Shown here: positions 9,550 through 15,876 of the stretch, one piece after another
Layout: each line of letters opens with the position of its first letter
Position numbering within the stretch: position 1 is the stretch's first letter
NCBI GenBank assembly: GCA_002803225.1
Contig: NXFV01001369.1
Coordinates: 1-15,876 of the forward strand
Source: Gamarada debralockiae
Lineage: Eukaryota; Ascomycota; Leotiomycetes; Helotiales; Hyphodiscaceae
Reading direction: 5' to 3'
Length of the DNA stretch: 15,876 nucleotides
Translations under genes and position numbers: made by a program
The notes under the pieces: model-generated
The model's database searches: none
The model's input: the letters and a program-made list of their open reading frames with translations, nothing else
What the model was told of the DNA's origin: nothing

Positions 9550-10137
9550 TCAAAGGCTCCTCCCAAATCTCAACGCCAGTTCGTATCCAAGTCTTGGGCC
9601 CGGTGATGGGAGGGTAGTGAGTGGTATGTCTTCAGTAGAAGGACCTATGATATCATTGTTAGCCTTGTTCATGTCACGAGTCTCCAAGTGGCTCCAGCGT
9701 TGTGATGGAATTGAGAATTGAGAGCAGGGAAGAAGCTGAAGTGAGAGAAGCTATTCTCGTGAGAAAAGCCGGTAATATAAGACGAGACGAAATTGTAAGG
9801 AGAGTTGAAGTAGACAAAAGGATGTCAAAGTGCGTGGAGAGAGGAATTTAATCGGCTGTGACAAGAGGTGAGCATACTTTCATGTCCATGTCCATGTCCA
9901 TGCTGGTTGTGACGGTGTCGACGGTCTCGAGTGAGCCGCCATGTAGCCCACGCGATGATGGCTGAGAGAATACCAATGACAATCGTGAGCACGCCGATGA
10001 TGATGTTTACTTTGTTGTCTGCTGAGAGACCTCGAGTAAGGAGCTTGTTTAATGTGGGGTCTGAGGAGAGTGAGAGGGGAGATTAGTAAGCAAGGCTGGG
10101 GCTTGATCGGAGGAAGATGATTCGCCTACGCACCCAT
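9550..10137 (-). CDS. Small single-pass membrane protein, family copy 3 (subfamily B)
   Basis: Unrecognised family. Model: exon 1 10137-10134 (ATGG), intron 10061-10133 (GTGCGT, GCTTACTAAT branch, CTCCTCAG), exon 2 10060-9878, intron 9645-9877 (GTATGC, GGCTAACAAT branch, ATCATAG, 233 bp), exon 3 9644-9550, giving 93 residues. Residues 1-19 read MDPTLNKLLTRGLSADNKV. About 20-42 form one hydrophobic helix (IIIGVLTIVIGILSAIIAW). A basic tail follows (RLTRDRRHRHNQ), then HGHGHGHE, then the C-terminal exon with PSTEDIPLTTLPSPGPRLGY and ELALRFGRSL. Phase is kept at both junctions, and exon 3 differs from copies 5 and 6 largely at synonymous sites. If intron 2 is retained, reading stops at 9825 and gives a 79-residue form. 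Charge bias suggests a cytosolic C-terminus. A TATA-like element lies about 131 bp upstream. Confidence 0.65.
9881..9903. repeat. CATGTC hexamer microsatellite inside copy 3
   Basis: Nearly four CATGTC units in tandem, coding Gly-His pairs in the tail of copy 3. Copy 6 has fewer units at the matching place (15171-15187), so the His/Gly tail length varies between paralogues. Confidence 0.7.
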
Positions 10138-10277
10138 GGCTCTTGTTTGATTTTGAATACTGTTGATTGAGATCTTGAAGTCGAGAGGTAGGTACGATCG
10201 GTAAACCGTCTTGAATGAAATTGATAAGCTAAGAATTTTGGGGAGCAGAGACTTCGTGAATAGCGACTATATATATG
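10138..10277 (-). promoter_or_regulatory. Conserved promoter/5' UTR of copy 3 with TATA box
   Basis: Aligns with 12047-12177 upstream of copy 4, sharing CTCTTGTTT, TTGAGATCTTGAAGTCG and CTTGAATGAAATTGATAAG. Both end in a TATA-like run: TATATATAT at 10268-10276 and TATATA at 12172-12177, each about 125-135 bp before the ATG. Copy 5 retains only traces of this block. Confidence 0.5.
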
Positions 10278-10809
10278 ATAGCCTTGAAGATTGCCGAGAG
10301 TAGTGTGTCTTCTCCGACAGATCTCTCGTTTATCAGTTTGACTTCAACTAGTCCAAAGTTTATTTACGGTGGCAATACTCTTCCCTCGCCCCACAGTCCG
10401 ATCGCACCCCGTAGCGAGTGGGTCGGAACCGGCTGTCATTTGTCGTGGACGCGCGGTAATGGATTCGACGAGCATTCTATTTACTCCCCTGCCACAATCT
10501 CAGATACACTATACTCTTCTCGGAAGGAACCGAAACAGGAGAGCCTCGTCTAGGTCGCACCAGTTAAGGAAACCTCCACACATCCACCCATCAAAACCCC
10601 CACGATCCACCAGTCCTAGGACTGCGTCTCCTGCCCCCAATACCGACACTTTGGCTAAACGCGGCTTGAACTGTACCATGCAAGCCTGATTGGCTGTTAC
10701 GATGGTGATGCCTCTAATTAAGATTTGGACGGCGTGTCGGCGCAATGGACGGATCCCTGTCAGGAATTGCGTTGGAAATGACGGTGAGCGACGAAGGGGA
10801 GGGTTGAGG
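10278..10809. other. Gene-free stretch
   Basis: Open frames on both strands (10369-10689 plus; 10509-10925 minus) overlap and are low-complexity or Arg/Ser/Pro-rich without known domains. Bases 10772-10798 (TGGAAATGACGGTGAGCGAC and on) repeat the start of the window. Confidence 0.4.
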
Positions 10810-10965
10810 CAGAAAACGCCAAACCTCCAAGCCAACCTCCAGCCAGTACAAAACCTCCAAAACAATACCTCCCAGCCAAAACCTCCCACCAAATCGTCCA
10901 AACCTCGCAGATAAAAACCTCCCAAACTTTGCAGCTAAACTTCGCAGTTGAAGCCCGCAGCAAAA
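10810..10965. repeat. Degenerate AACCTCC minisatellite
   Basis: A run of imperfect units built on AAACCTCC, with intervening CAGCC or CAA (for example CCAAACCTCC, CAAAACCTCC, CCAAAACCTCCC). It fades into GCAGCTAAACTTCGCAGTTG toward the right end. The frames crossing it on both strands are explained by this low complexity. Confidence 0.6.
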
Positions 10966-11699
10966 ATCATTATACCCAAAATAGAATGTTACTTAGGGTT
11001 CCCAAAGAACGCCCAACCAGCATCAAATCATACTACACTAAGGTATTAAATACATTTAGACCAGTTTGCATAACTCATGCTATCCTATCATAGAATGGCG
11101 AAATAATTATCTATCCAAAAGAGAAGTTTTGCTGTGCTGTAGACTCAGAAAGCATTCTACCCAAATATCCGTTTTGGGCGTATGTCTACGTAATCCGAAC
11201 CTCACGTATTTTCTCCGTAATTACTGTGGTTGGTTTGAATCTGTGGAACATCGAAAGAAGTCACTTGCCAGCCGCACGAGTTAAGTAATAAACTCTAAAA
11301 TAGTGAACGTAGAGCCGTTAACGTGCTGATGGTCAAGCTTGCAAACCACAGACTCCAGGCAGACTGGGATTAAAGTGTACTCGTAAAAATTAGGATGGTC
11401 AAGATTCAAACCAATTTACAATATGGAGGCAAAGATGGGAACCTTGTGTCACCCATAGGACCGTCGTAATGGCGGCCAAGTTTACGAGGGTGCCGAGTCC
11501 AAAGGTCAGGAGGAGCCAGCAACTCACATATCTCGGCATGGTCGAAGGTGTACGGCAAGGCTGAAAGCACTTTGGTAATTGGTGTCTTTCCCCTGAGGAG
11601 ACAGGGAAATTAAACATCATCCAATTCCGATGTCCTGTCACTATCAGTTTGCATAAATTTGCTTCCGAAGTTCCGACATCCTTTCCAAACCAATATAAA
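10966..11699. other. Gene-free stretch
   Basis: AT-rich with short chance frames. The minus frame 11399-11716 overlaps the last exon of copy 4 out of frame. A short inverted pair, GGTTTGAATCT near 11230 and AGATTCAAACC near 11402, is the only structure I noticed. Confidence 0.4.
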
Positions 11700-12046
11700 T
11701 CAACCACTCCTCCCAAATCTCACTGCCAAATCATATTCAAGGCAGCGGATTGGTTGAGGTAAAGCCTGCAGAGGCCCGAATTCCAGAGGTGGACCTTCAT
11801 GTTTTAGCAAAATCCGAAACCTGAAATTCTTGAAAATTTAACACACTTAGATGACCCTCTCTCCGTCGAATGGCAGTCAGTCTCCACGTAGCCCAAGCCA
11901 GAATCACGCTCAAAATTCCGATTACGATAGTAAGAACCCTGATAATGATGTTGACTTTGTTGTCCGCCGAGAGCCCTAGTCATGGTAATTAGTAAGCAAG
12001 GGTGAGGCTTGTTCAGGGGTAGATGGTTCTTCGCCTACGTACCCAT
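11700..12046 (-). CDS. Small single-pass membrane protein, family copy 4 (subfamily B)
   Basis: Unrecognised family. Model: exon 1 12046-12043 (ATGG), intron 11976-12042 (GTACGT, GCTTACTAAT branch, ACTAG, 67 bp), exon 2 11975-11847, intron 11795-11846 (GTGTGT, TTGCTAAAA, GAAG, 52 bp), exon 3 11794-11700, giving 75 residues in one frame. The N-terminus is shorter than in copies 3 and 5, going straight from MG to LSADNKVNIIIRV. The helix (VLTIVIGILSVILAW) and the start of the basic tail (ATWRLTAIRRREGHLS) are kept, but the Gly-His run is missing. Exon 3 begins GTCC as in the other copies and ends EYDLAVRFGRSG, matching GYELALRFGRSL. Diverged yet uninterrupted, it is probably functional. The upstream 130 bp are conserved with copy 3. 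Confidence 0.6.
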
Positions 12047-12177
12047 AGCTCTTGTTTAATTTTGGAGTCTATTCATTGAGATCTTGAAGTCGGTACGTAT
12101 GGTCAGTAAACCTTCTTGAATGAAATTGATAAGTCAACAATTTAGGAGGCAGAGAGTTCGTGAGTAGTGACTATATA
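12047..12177 (-). promoter_or_regulatory. Conserved promoter/5' UTR of copy 4 with TATA box
   Basis: Counterpart of 10138-10277, with GAGATCTTGAAGTCG, TGAATGAAATTGATAAG and a TATATA at 12172-12177. Confidence 0.45.
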
Positions 12178-12276
12178 CCTCGAAAGTTGGCCAGTGTTCT
12201 TTTGGGTCTTAGGCTTTTTTTGGTAAATAAGGGGCCCATTGGTTTGCGTCTTTTGCGGAGAAAAAATTAGATTGCG

Positions 12277-12430
12277 TACAGCACGCAACAATCTGACCTT
12301 TTCTGTCCGAGCTTCAACGAGCTATTTAAACCTATTACAGTAAAGTCCAGCTAAATCCTGAGTCTCTATTGGTTGGCCCCAATCATCAAGAGGCGCACAG
12401 ATTAAAAAGGTCAGATTGTTGCGCGCTGTA
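12277..12430. mobile_element. 150-bp TA-flanked miniature inverted-repeat element
   Basis: TA at 12277-12278 and 12429-12430 flank a 150-bp segment whose ends are inverted copies of each other. The left end is CAGCACGCAACAATCTGACC followed by TTTT; the reverse complement of the right end is CAGCGCGCAACAATCTGACC followed by TTTTT. One mismatch in about 24 bp. The interior has no coding capacity. It fits a non-autonomous Tc1/mariner-like element between copies 4 and 5. Confidence 0.75.
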
Positions 12431-13038
12431 CGAAAGTATTTCACGTAGTGAGGTCGTCAAAATATGCCCTGCAGTTTTATTTGTTACCTCGTCACTGGTC
12501 GCATATCCCAGGCATGCATGCCCCTAATCGATTAGCCCGAAAGATCTACACAGGCCTTCAGAGCATACTGTACGAGATGCGACCACCAATGACTGAGCAT
12601 CACACCCTCACTAAAACCACGCTGACCAATCACATCCAATATCCTTCTCACGTACGCGGCATCTGGTGGCTCTGCAGCTGCTGTTGCGACGAAAACTTCG
12701 AAACAGTCCGGTTATCCCCCCCGGCCGAGCTATCCGCAATGCTGCGAGAACCTGGGTGGTTGTTGTAAGATTTCCTAAGGCTCCACGTGGACGGGAAAAC
12801 GACGGCAATCTTGTTAAGTGTATATTACATTTTGAGGGCACGGAATTAGGAGGTACAGTACTATATAGGTAACGACAAACGATAGAACGGGTATATATGA
12901 TTTATTTGTCTGAAATCCATTACAGAACTCCCTTTCCCTTTTCATCTGTTTCTGCCCTTACTCCGGCCAGTAGAAGTGTCCATTTCCATCCCATATCCCT
13001 TGGATACCAACGCCAAAACACGCAGCCGCAGAGCCAAT
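12431..13038. other. Intergenic stretch, right part duplicated
   Basis: Open frames at 12448-12768 (plus) and 12611-12841 (minus) overlap and show no known domain. From about 12815 rightwards the sequence is the duplicated 3' flank also seen at 9333-9549. Confidence 0.4.
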
Positions 13039-13485
13039 TCAAAGGCTCCTCCCAAATCTTAAGGCCAGCTCATATCCGAGCCGTGGTCCTGGTGATGGAA
13101 GGGTAGTGAAAGGGGTCGAGTCCGAGTCAATCGGCGGACCTGCTCAGAGGTGAATTAGTTGGTAATCATCCGAAGGGTAGTGAGAATAGGATTTGGGGTA
13201 GAAGCTGTAACCTTGGAACGTACTTTGATGTCCATATAGGCGATGGCCATTGCGGCGATCTCGAGTGAGTCTCCAGGTAGCCCAAGCAATGATAGCTGAG
13301 AGAAAACCAATGACGATCGTGAGCACGCCGATGATGATATTGACTTTGTTGTCGGCGGAGAGACCTCGAGTCAGGATCTTGATTGAGTTTGGTTCTTTGG
13401 GAGGGAAGATGCATTAGTAAGCAAGGCTGAAAACAGGAAGGAGGCTTGATCAGGGGGAGATGGTTCGCTTCGCTTACGCACCCAT
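13039..13485 (-). CDS. Small single-pass membrane protein, family copy 5 (subfamily B)
   Basis: Unrecognised family. Model: exon 1 13485-13482 (ATGG), intron 13395-13481 (GTGCGTAAG, CTTACTAATG branch, CCAAAG, 87 bp), exon 2 13394-13224, intron 13140-13223 (GTACGT, CCAACTAATT branch, GAGCAG, 84 bp), exon 3 13139-13039, giving 91 residues. Residues 1-19 read MEPNSIKILTRGLSADNKV, then one helix (IIIGVLTIVIGFLSAIIAW) and a basic tail (RLTRDRRNGHRLYGHQS). The C-terminal exon reads PPIDSDSTPFTTLPSPGPRL then GYELALRFGRSL. Intron 1 cannot be coding because ATGGGTGCGTAA stops at once. This copy has the clearest splice signals of the family. Retaining intron 2 would give a form ending at 13144. Upstream similarity to copy 3 is weaker than that of copy 4. 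Confidence 0.68.
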
Positions 13486-13690
13486 TGGGAAACAGATATT
13501 GGTTCTGGGAATTGATTTTGGACTTTTTGAGAGGAGGGATTATTGAATTGAGTTTCGTGGGTAGTGCTTTGGTTGTAGCATGTTTGGGGGGGACGAAGGG
13601 TTTAAGTTAATGTGGAAAGAGTGTGACGATGATTTGAGAGTATATTGACTACTCCGGAACAGGATATGAATGGGATTCGAATCCAAAAGA
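13486..13690. promoter_or_regulatory. 5' flank of copy 5
   Basis: Region that should contain the copy 5 promoter. GATTTTGGACT and TTTCGTGGGTAGTG recall the blocks upstream of copies 3 and 4, but the TATA run is not evident. The frame at 13540-13740 is unsupported. Confidence 0.3.
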
Positions 13691-14110
13691 GAAGCTAATG
13701 CAAGCACTTTAACTGACAGCAAGGGAACACACAACCTCAAGGTGAAGCTAATGCAAGCACTTTAACTGATAGCCAAGGGAACCACACGACCGTAAGGCGA
13801 AGCTAATGCAAACACTTTAACGACCTTATCCGCATAAGTCCGTGTTTTTAGGGGCAAAGGGCCCTAAAGAAATTTTTAACTTAACCAATTCTTTATATAA
13901 ATATATAAGTTCAATTCTCAGTCTTATTTAGCGCCTTTTGTCTTTCGTCATCTAAAGTTATATAAGAATAACTCATAGTTATTTTGTAGGAATAAATTAA
14001 AATCGGTCACTTGGCCGGGATAAGGCCAAAATCAACGAAATCAGGCCCTGAAGGGTCGCTAAAAACACGGACTTATGCGGATAGGCTTGTAACTGATAGC
14101 AAGGGAATAC
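13691..14110. repeat. Three tandem units of about 54 bp, the third interrupted
   Basis: Units begin GAAGCTAATGCAARCACTTT at 13691, 13744 and 13799, continue AACTGAYAGC and AAGGGAA, and are spaced 53 and 55 bp apart. The third breaks after ACTTTAAC (13821) and resumes with AACTGATAGCAAGGGAA at 14091 because a transposable element sits inside it. On the minus strand each unit carries a sequence resembling a tRNA A box (GGCTATCAGTTAAAG), and a B-box-like GATTCGAATCC lies next to the first unit. Confidence 0.65.
13827..14083. mobile_element. 253-bp TA-flanked miniature inverted-repeat element
   Basis: Perfect 25-bp terminal inverted repeats including the TA: TATCCGCATAAGTCCGTGTT continuing TTTAG at 13827-13851, and its reverse complement at 14059-14083. 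The interior is AT-rich without an open frame of note, so it is non-autonomous. It interrupts the third tandem unit, which gives the empty-site sequence. That comparison leaves a few extra bases on each side (GACCT and GGCTTGT) and an AAC at both outer borders, so the duplication could be AAC rather than TA and the element 269 bp (13822-14090). Confidence 0.78.
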
Positions 14111-14844
14111 GTCCCTGTCGAGAAAATAACCCATGCCGTTAAGTTATTGTGACTAATGCAAGCCACCAAAGTTTGCAGGCATTTTCCAATGGAAAGTTAC
14201 CCTTTCTTGATCGTCTGTGCCGCAAGAGTTCACATAACGCCAGTAGTCCCCGCCCTCTTGTGTAATACTTAGCTTTCTATTCCAATACATCTCAGGTGCG
14301 TTTCCCGGCTGTTTTTCTGGCTTCTATCTCACAAGGCTGAAACCCTGACTGAACCCTGACTGAGGCAGTGGTGGAGAACTTTTAATCGGAAAAGTGATAC
14401 AGTCCTATCATAAGGCTCTCCGATGACAAGAAATACCATTTTCAGAACCCTTTCCGCGAATAAATCTAAAGCTAAAAGCTCTCTACAAGTATTTTGACTA
14501 GGTACACGACCATCTTAAGGTATGTTGCAGTCCTTCAATTAAACGAGAGCTGAATGACTAAAGATACAAGACAAATAACTTGTTACCCAAATCGAACCCA
14601 GTAGTTTGGCACCGAAGCTTTGATCCATGTCAACTTTCCAGTGTCGATCTTCATCCTCTGCCTTTGTTTACAACCTAACCATTGCTTCGACTCATAATTC
14701 AGAGTCAACATTATGAGTAGATCAGTCATAATCCCATTGTTATGTCCATTTTGTGTTTAATTAGAAACTTTTGCCATTGTATTGCGGAAGCAATTTTTAA
14801 CAATGGTCCCCCTCACTCATACCTAAAACAACAGAGAGACGAAG
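14111..14844. other. Gene-free stretch
   Basis: AT-rich, no supportable frame. A short tandem TGAACCCTGAC pair sits near 14340-14360. Nothing else noted. Confidence 0.4.
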
Positions 14845-15392
14845 TCAACCATTTCTCCCAAATCTCAGAGCCAATTCATATCCAAGTCTTGGGCCCGGTG
14901 ATGGGAGGGTACTGAGTGGTATGTCTTCGGTAGAAGGACCTATAATATCATTGTTAGCCTTATTCATGTAATAAGTTCCAAGTGGCTCCAAATTTGTGAG
15001 AATTGAGAATTGAGAGAAGAGAAGGAGCTGAAGTAAGAGAAGCTATTCTTATAAGAAAAGCTAGTAACGTGAGACGAGACAAAATTGGAAGGAGAGTTAA
15101 AGTGGACAAAGGATGTCGAAGTCTGTAAAGAAAGGAATTTGATTGGCTGTCAAAAGAGAGGGGCATACTTTCATGTCCATGTCCATGCCTGTTGTGACGG
15201 TATCGACGGTCTCGAGTGAGCCGCCATGTAGCCCACGCGATGATGGCTAAGAGAAAATCAATGACGATCGTAAGTACGCCGATAATGATATTTACTTTGT
15301 TGTCTGCTAAGAGACCCCGAGTAAGGAGCGTGTTTAATGTAGGGTCTAAGGAGAGCACCAGTGGGTGACAGGCTAATTTACGCACGGGCCAT
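14845..15392 (-). CDS. Small single-pass membrane protein, family copy 6 (subfamily B), possibly decaying
   Basis: Closest relative of copy 3, including intron sequence. Model: exon 1 15392-15386 (ATGGCCC), intron 15346-15385 (GTGCGT...TCCTTAG, only 40 bp), exon 2 15345-15169, intron 14940-15168 (GTATGC, GGCTAACAAT, ATTATAG), exon 3 14939-14845, giving 92 residues. It begins MAHPTLNTLLTRGLLADNKV, keeps the helix and RLTRDRRYRHNRHGHGHE, and ends GYELALRFGRNG. Several differences from copy 3 are C-to-T on the coding strand (Ser to Leu twice), and intron 1 has lost most of the copy 3 sequence including the branch block. The promoter block seen at copies 3 and 4 is missing; transposon sequence begins soon upstream. 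Without splicing the frame is also open from 15397. It could be a recently silenced duplicate. Confidence 0.5.
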
Positions 15393-15449
15393 ATCACCAG
15401 AATTCAAGGGGTGTTGACATCGATTATTTATTCTAATTACTCCAACGAA

Positions 15450-15790
15450 TTACCATTTGGCAGTCTTAATAGGCTTTCCACTATTATTCTTGACCCTTGT
15501 GCATTGTCCAGGCATGTCCTTGATACGATCCCGTATCTCCTTTATAGTGATTTTGTCCTATTCGTCTTGAATAGCTGCTTTAATATCCTCTTTAGAGTGA
15601 AATAGCCTACGCTGTAATCTCTGCTTTATAATATTCCAGCAGGCCTCTATAGGGTTCAAATCTAGACTTTATGTAGGGTGTATGAGGTTTTTGATACTAT
15701 GCTTCTTCTTGTAGCTGCGCGCCAGGCCTTCTTTCCGTATACTATATGAAGGGTCCTGTAGTGGGGTTTTATGGTCTATGCGCACGTGGC
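15450..15790 (-). pseudogene. Tc1/mariner-type transposase, C-terminal remnant
   Basis: Translated in one minus-strand frame from 15755 to a stop at 15450-15452, this reads QDPSYSIRKEGLARSYKKKH, then SIKNLIHPT, a stop, SLDLNPIEACWNIIKQRL and FHSKEDIKAAIQDE, a second stop, then DKITIKEIRDRIKDMPGQC. Fungal Tc1-like transposases typically carry an EDGDPS block around the second catalytic Asp and an SPDLNPIE block with the third catalytic residue; both regions are recognisable here. The expected Gln before SPDLNPIE and Trp in DEWDK are stops, which single C-to-T or G-to-A changes would produce. No frameshift is needed over about 100 codons. The 5' half lies beyond the window or is lost; sequence to the right of about 15790 I cannot assign. 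Confidence 0.8.
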
Positions 15791-15876
15791 GCAGACACGT
15801 GATGCAGGACTATCATAAATATCGTGCGATGCGCGCAACTTGTACTCTTCTTTCTTCAGGCAGTTCACACTCCAAC

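Noticed and set aside
9059..9553. 164-residue minus-strand open frame
   Set aside because: Antisense to the last exon of Pal1, which is a clear family member.
10509..10925. 138-residue minus-strand frame rich in Gly, Trp and Phe
   Set aside because: Generated by the AACCTCC minisatellite; low complexity explains the open frame.
12448..12768. 106-residue plus-strand frame with a Cys-rich WLCSCCC segment
   Set aside because: No known cysteine motif, overlapping frames on both strands, no splice or promoter support.
13673..13684. Intact tRNA gene around GGATTCGAATCC
   Set aside because: Acceptor, T and anticodon stems do not pair on either strand, so at best a tRNA-derived relic.
13691..13821. 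CRISPR-like regular repeats
   Set aside because: Only three adjacent units with no spacers, in a eukaryotic context; a plain tandem repeat explains them.

Overview
The window looks like nuclear DNA of a filamentous ascomycete. It has short introns (about 40-230 bp) with GT..AG ends and CTAAC/CTGAC/ACTAAT branch sites, two genes of typical ascomycete type (USB1 and Pal1), and decayed transposon copies whose stops look like C-to-T/G-to-A changes of the kind made by repeat-induced point mutation (RIP). A Leotiomycete is my best guess, but only an inference. There is no operon structure and no CRISPR array; I recognised no rRNA and no intact tRNA.

Layout. 1-3400 is mostly gene-free. It holds one doubtful small membrane ORF (1545-1753, minus) and three decayed direct repeats (2352-2985). 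3400-5670 holds two members of a small membrane-protein family (copy 1, minus, 3400-3709; copy 2, plus, degraded, about 5285-5666), a 79-bp TA-flanked inverted-repeat element and a fourth copy of the decayed repeat. 6269-9248 is the conserved core: USB1 (U6 snRNA 3'-end exonuclease, minus, 3 exons) and Pal1 (cell-morphology/endocytic protein, plus, 3 exons), transcribed divergently from a 571-bp spacer. 9333-15400 carries four more members of the small family, all minus (copies 3-6), separated by degenerate repeats and two more TA-flanked miniature elements. 15450-15790 is the 3' part of a dead Tc1/mariner transposase gene.

The most interesting content is the small family, which I do not recognise. 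Copies 3-6 can each be assembled as a three-exon gene. The first coding exon is only ATGG (ATGGCCC in copy 6). Exon 2 encodes an LSADNKVNIII motif, one membrane helix and a basic or His-rich tail. Exon 3 always begins GTCC and encodes a conserved C-terminus ending RFGR(S/N)(L/G). Between copies 3 and 5, 13 of the 14 codon differences in the core are synonymous, so these were selected proteins rather than shared non-coding repeats. Copies 1 and 2 form a divergent subfamily (LS(T/I)DNTIN..., C-terminus with D(V/I)ELQPIAG). The cluster appears to have grown by local duplication, with the newest pair being copies 3 and 6.

USB1 and Pal1 are housekeeping genes with no evident functional link to the small family; copy 3 simply lies tail-to-tail with Pal1. 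All exon structures are read by eye and untested by transcripts.
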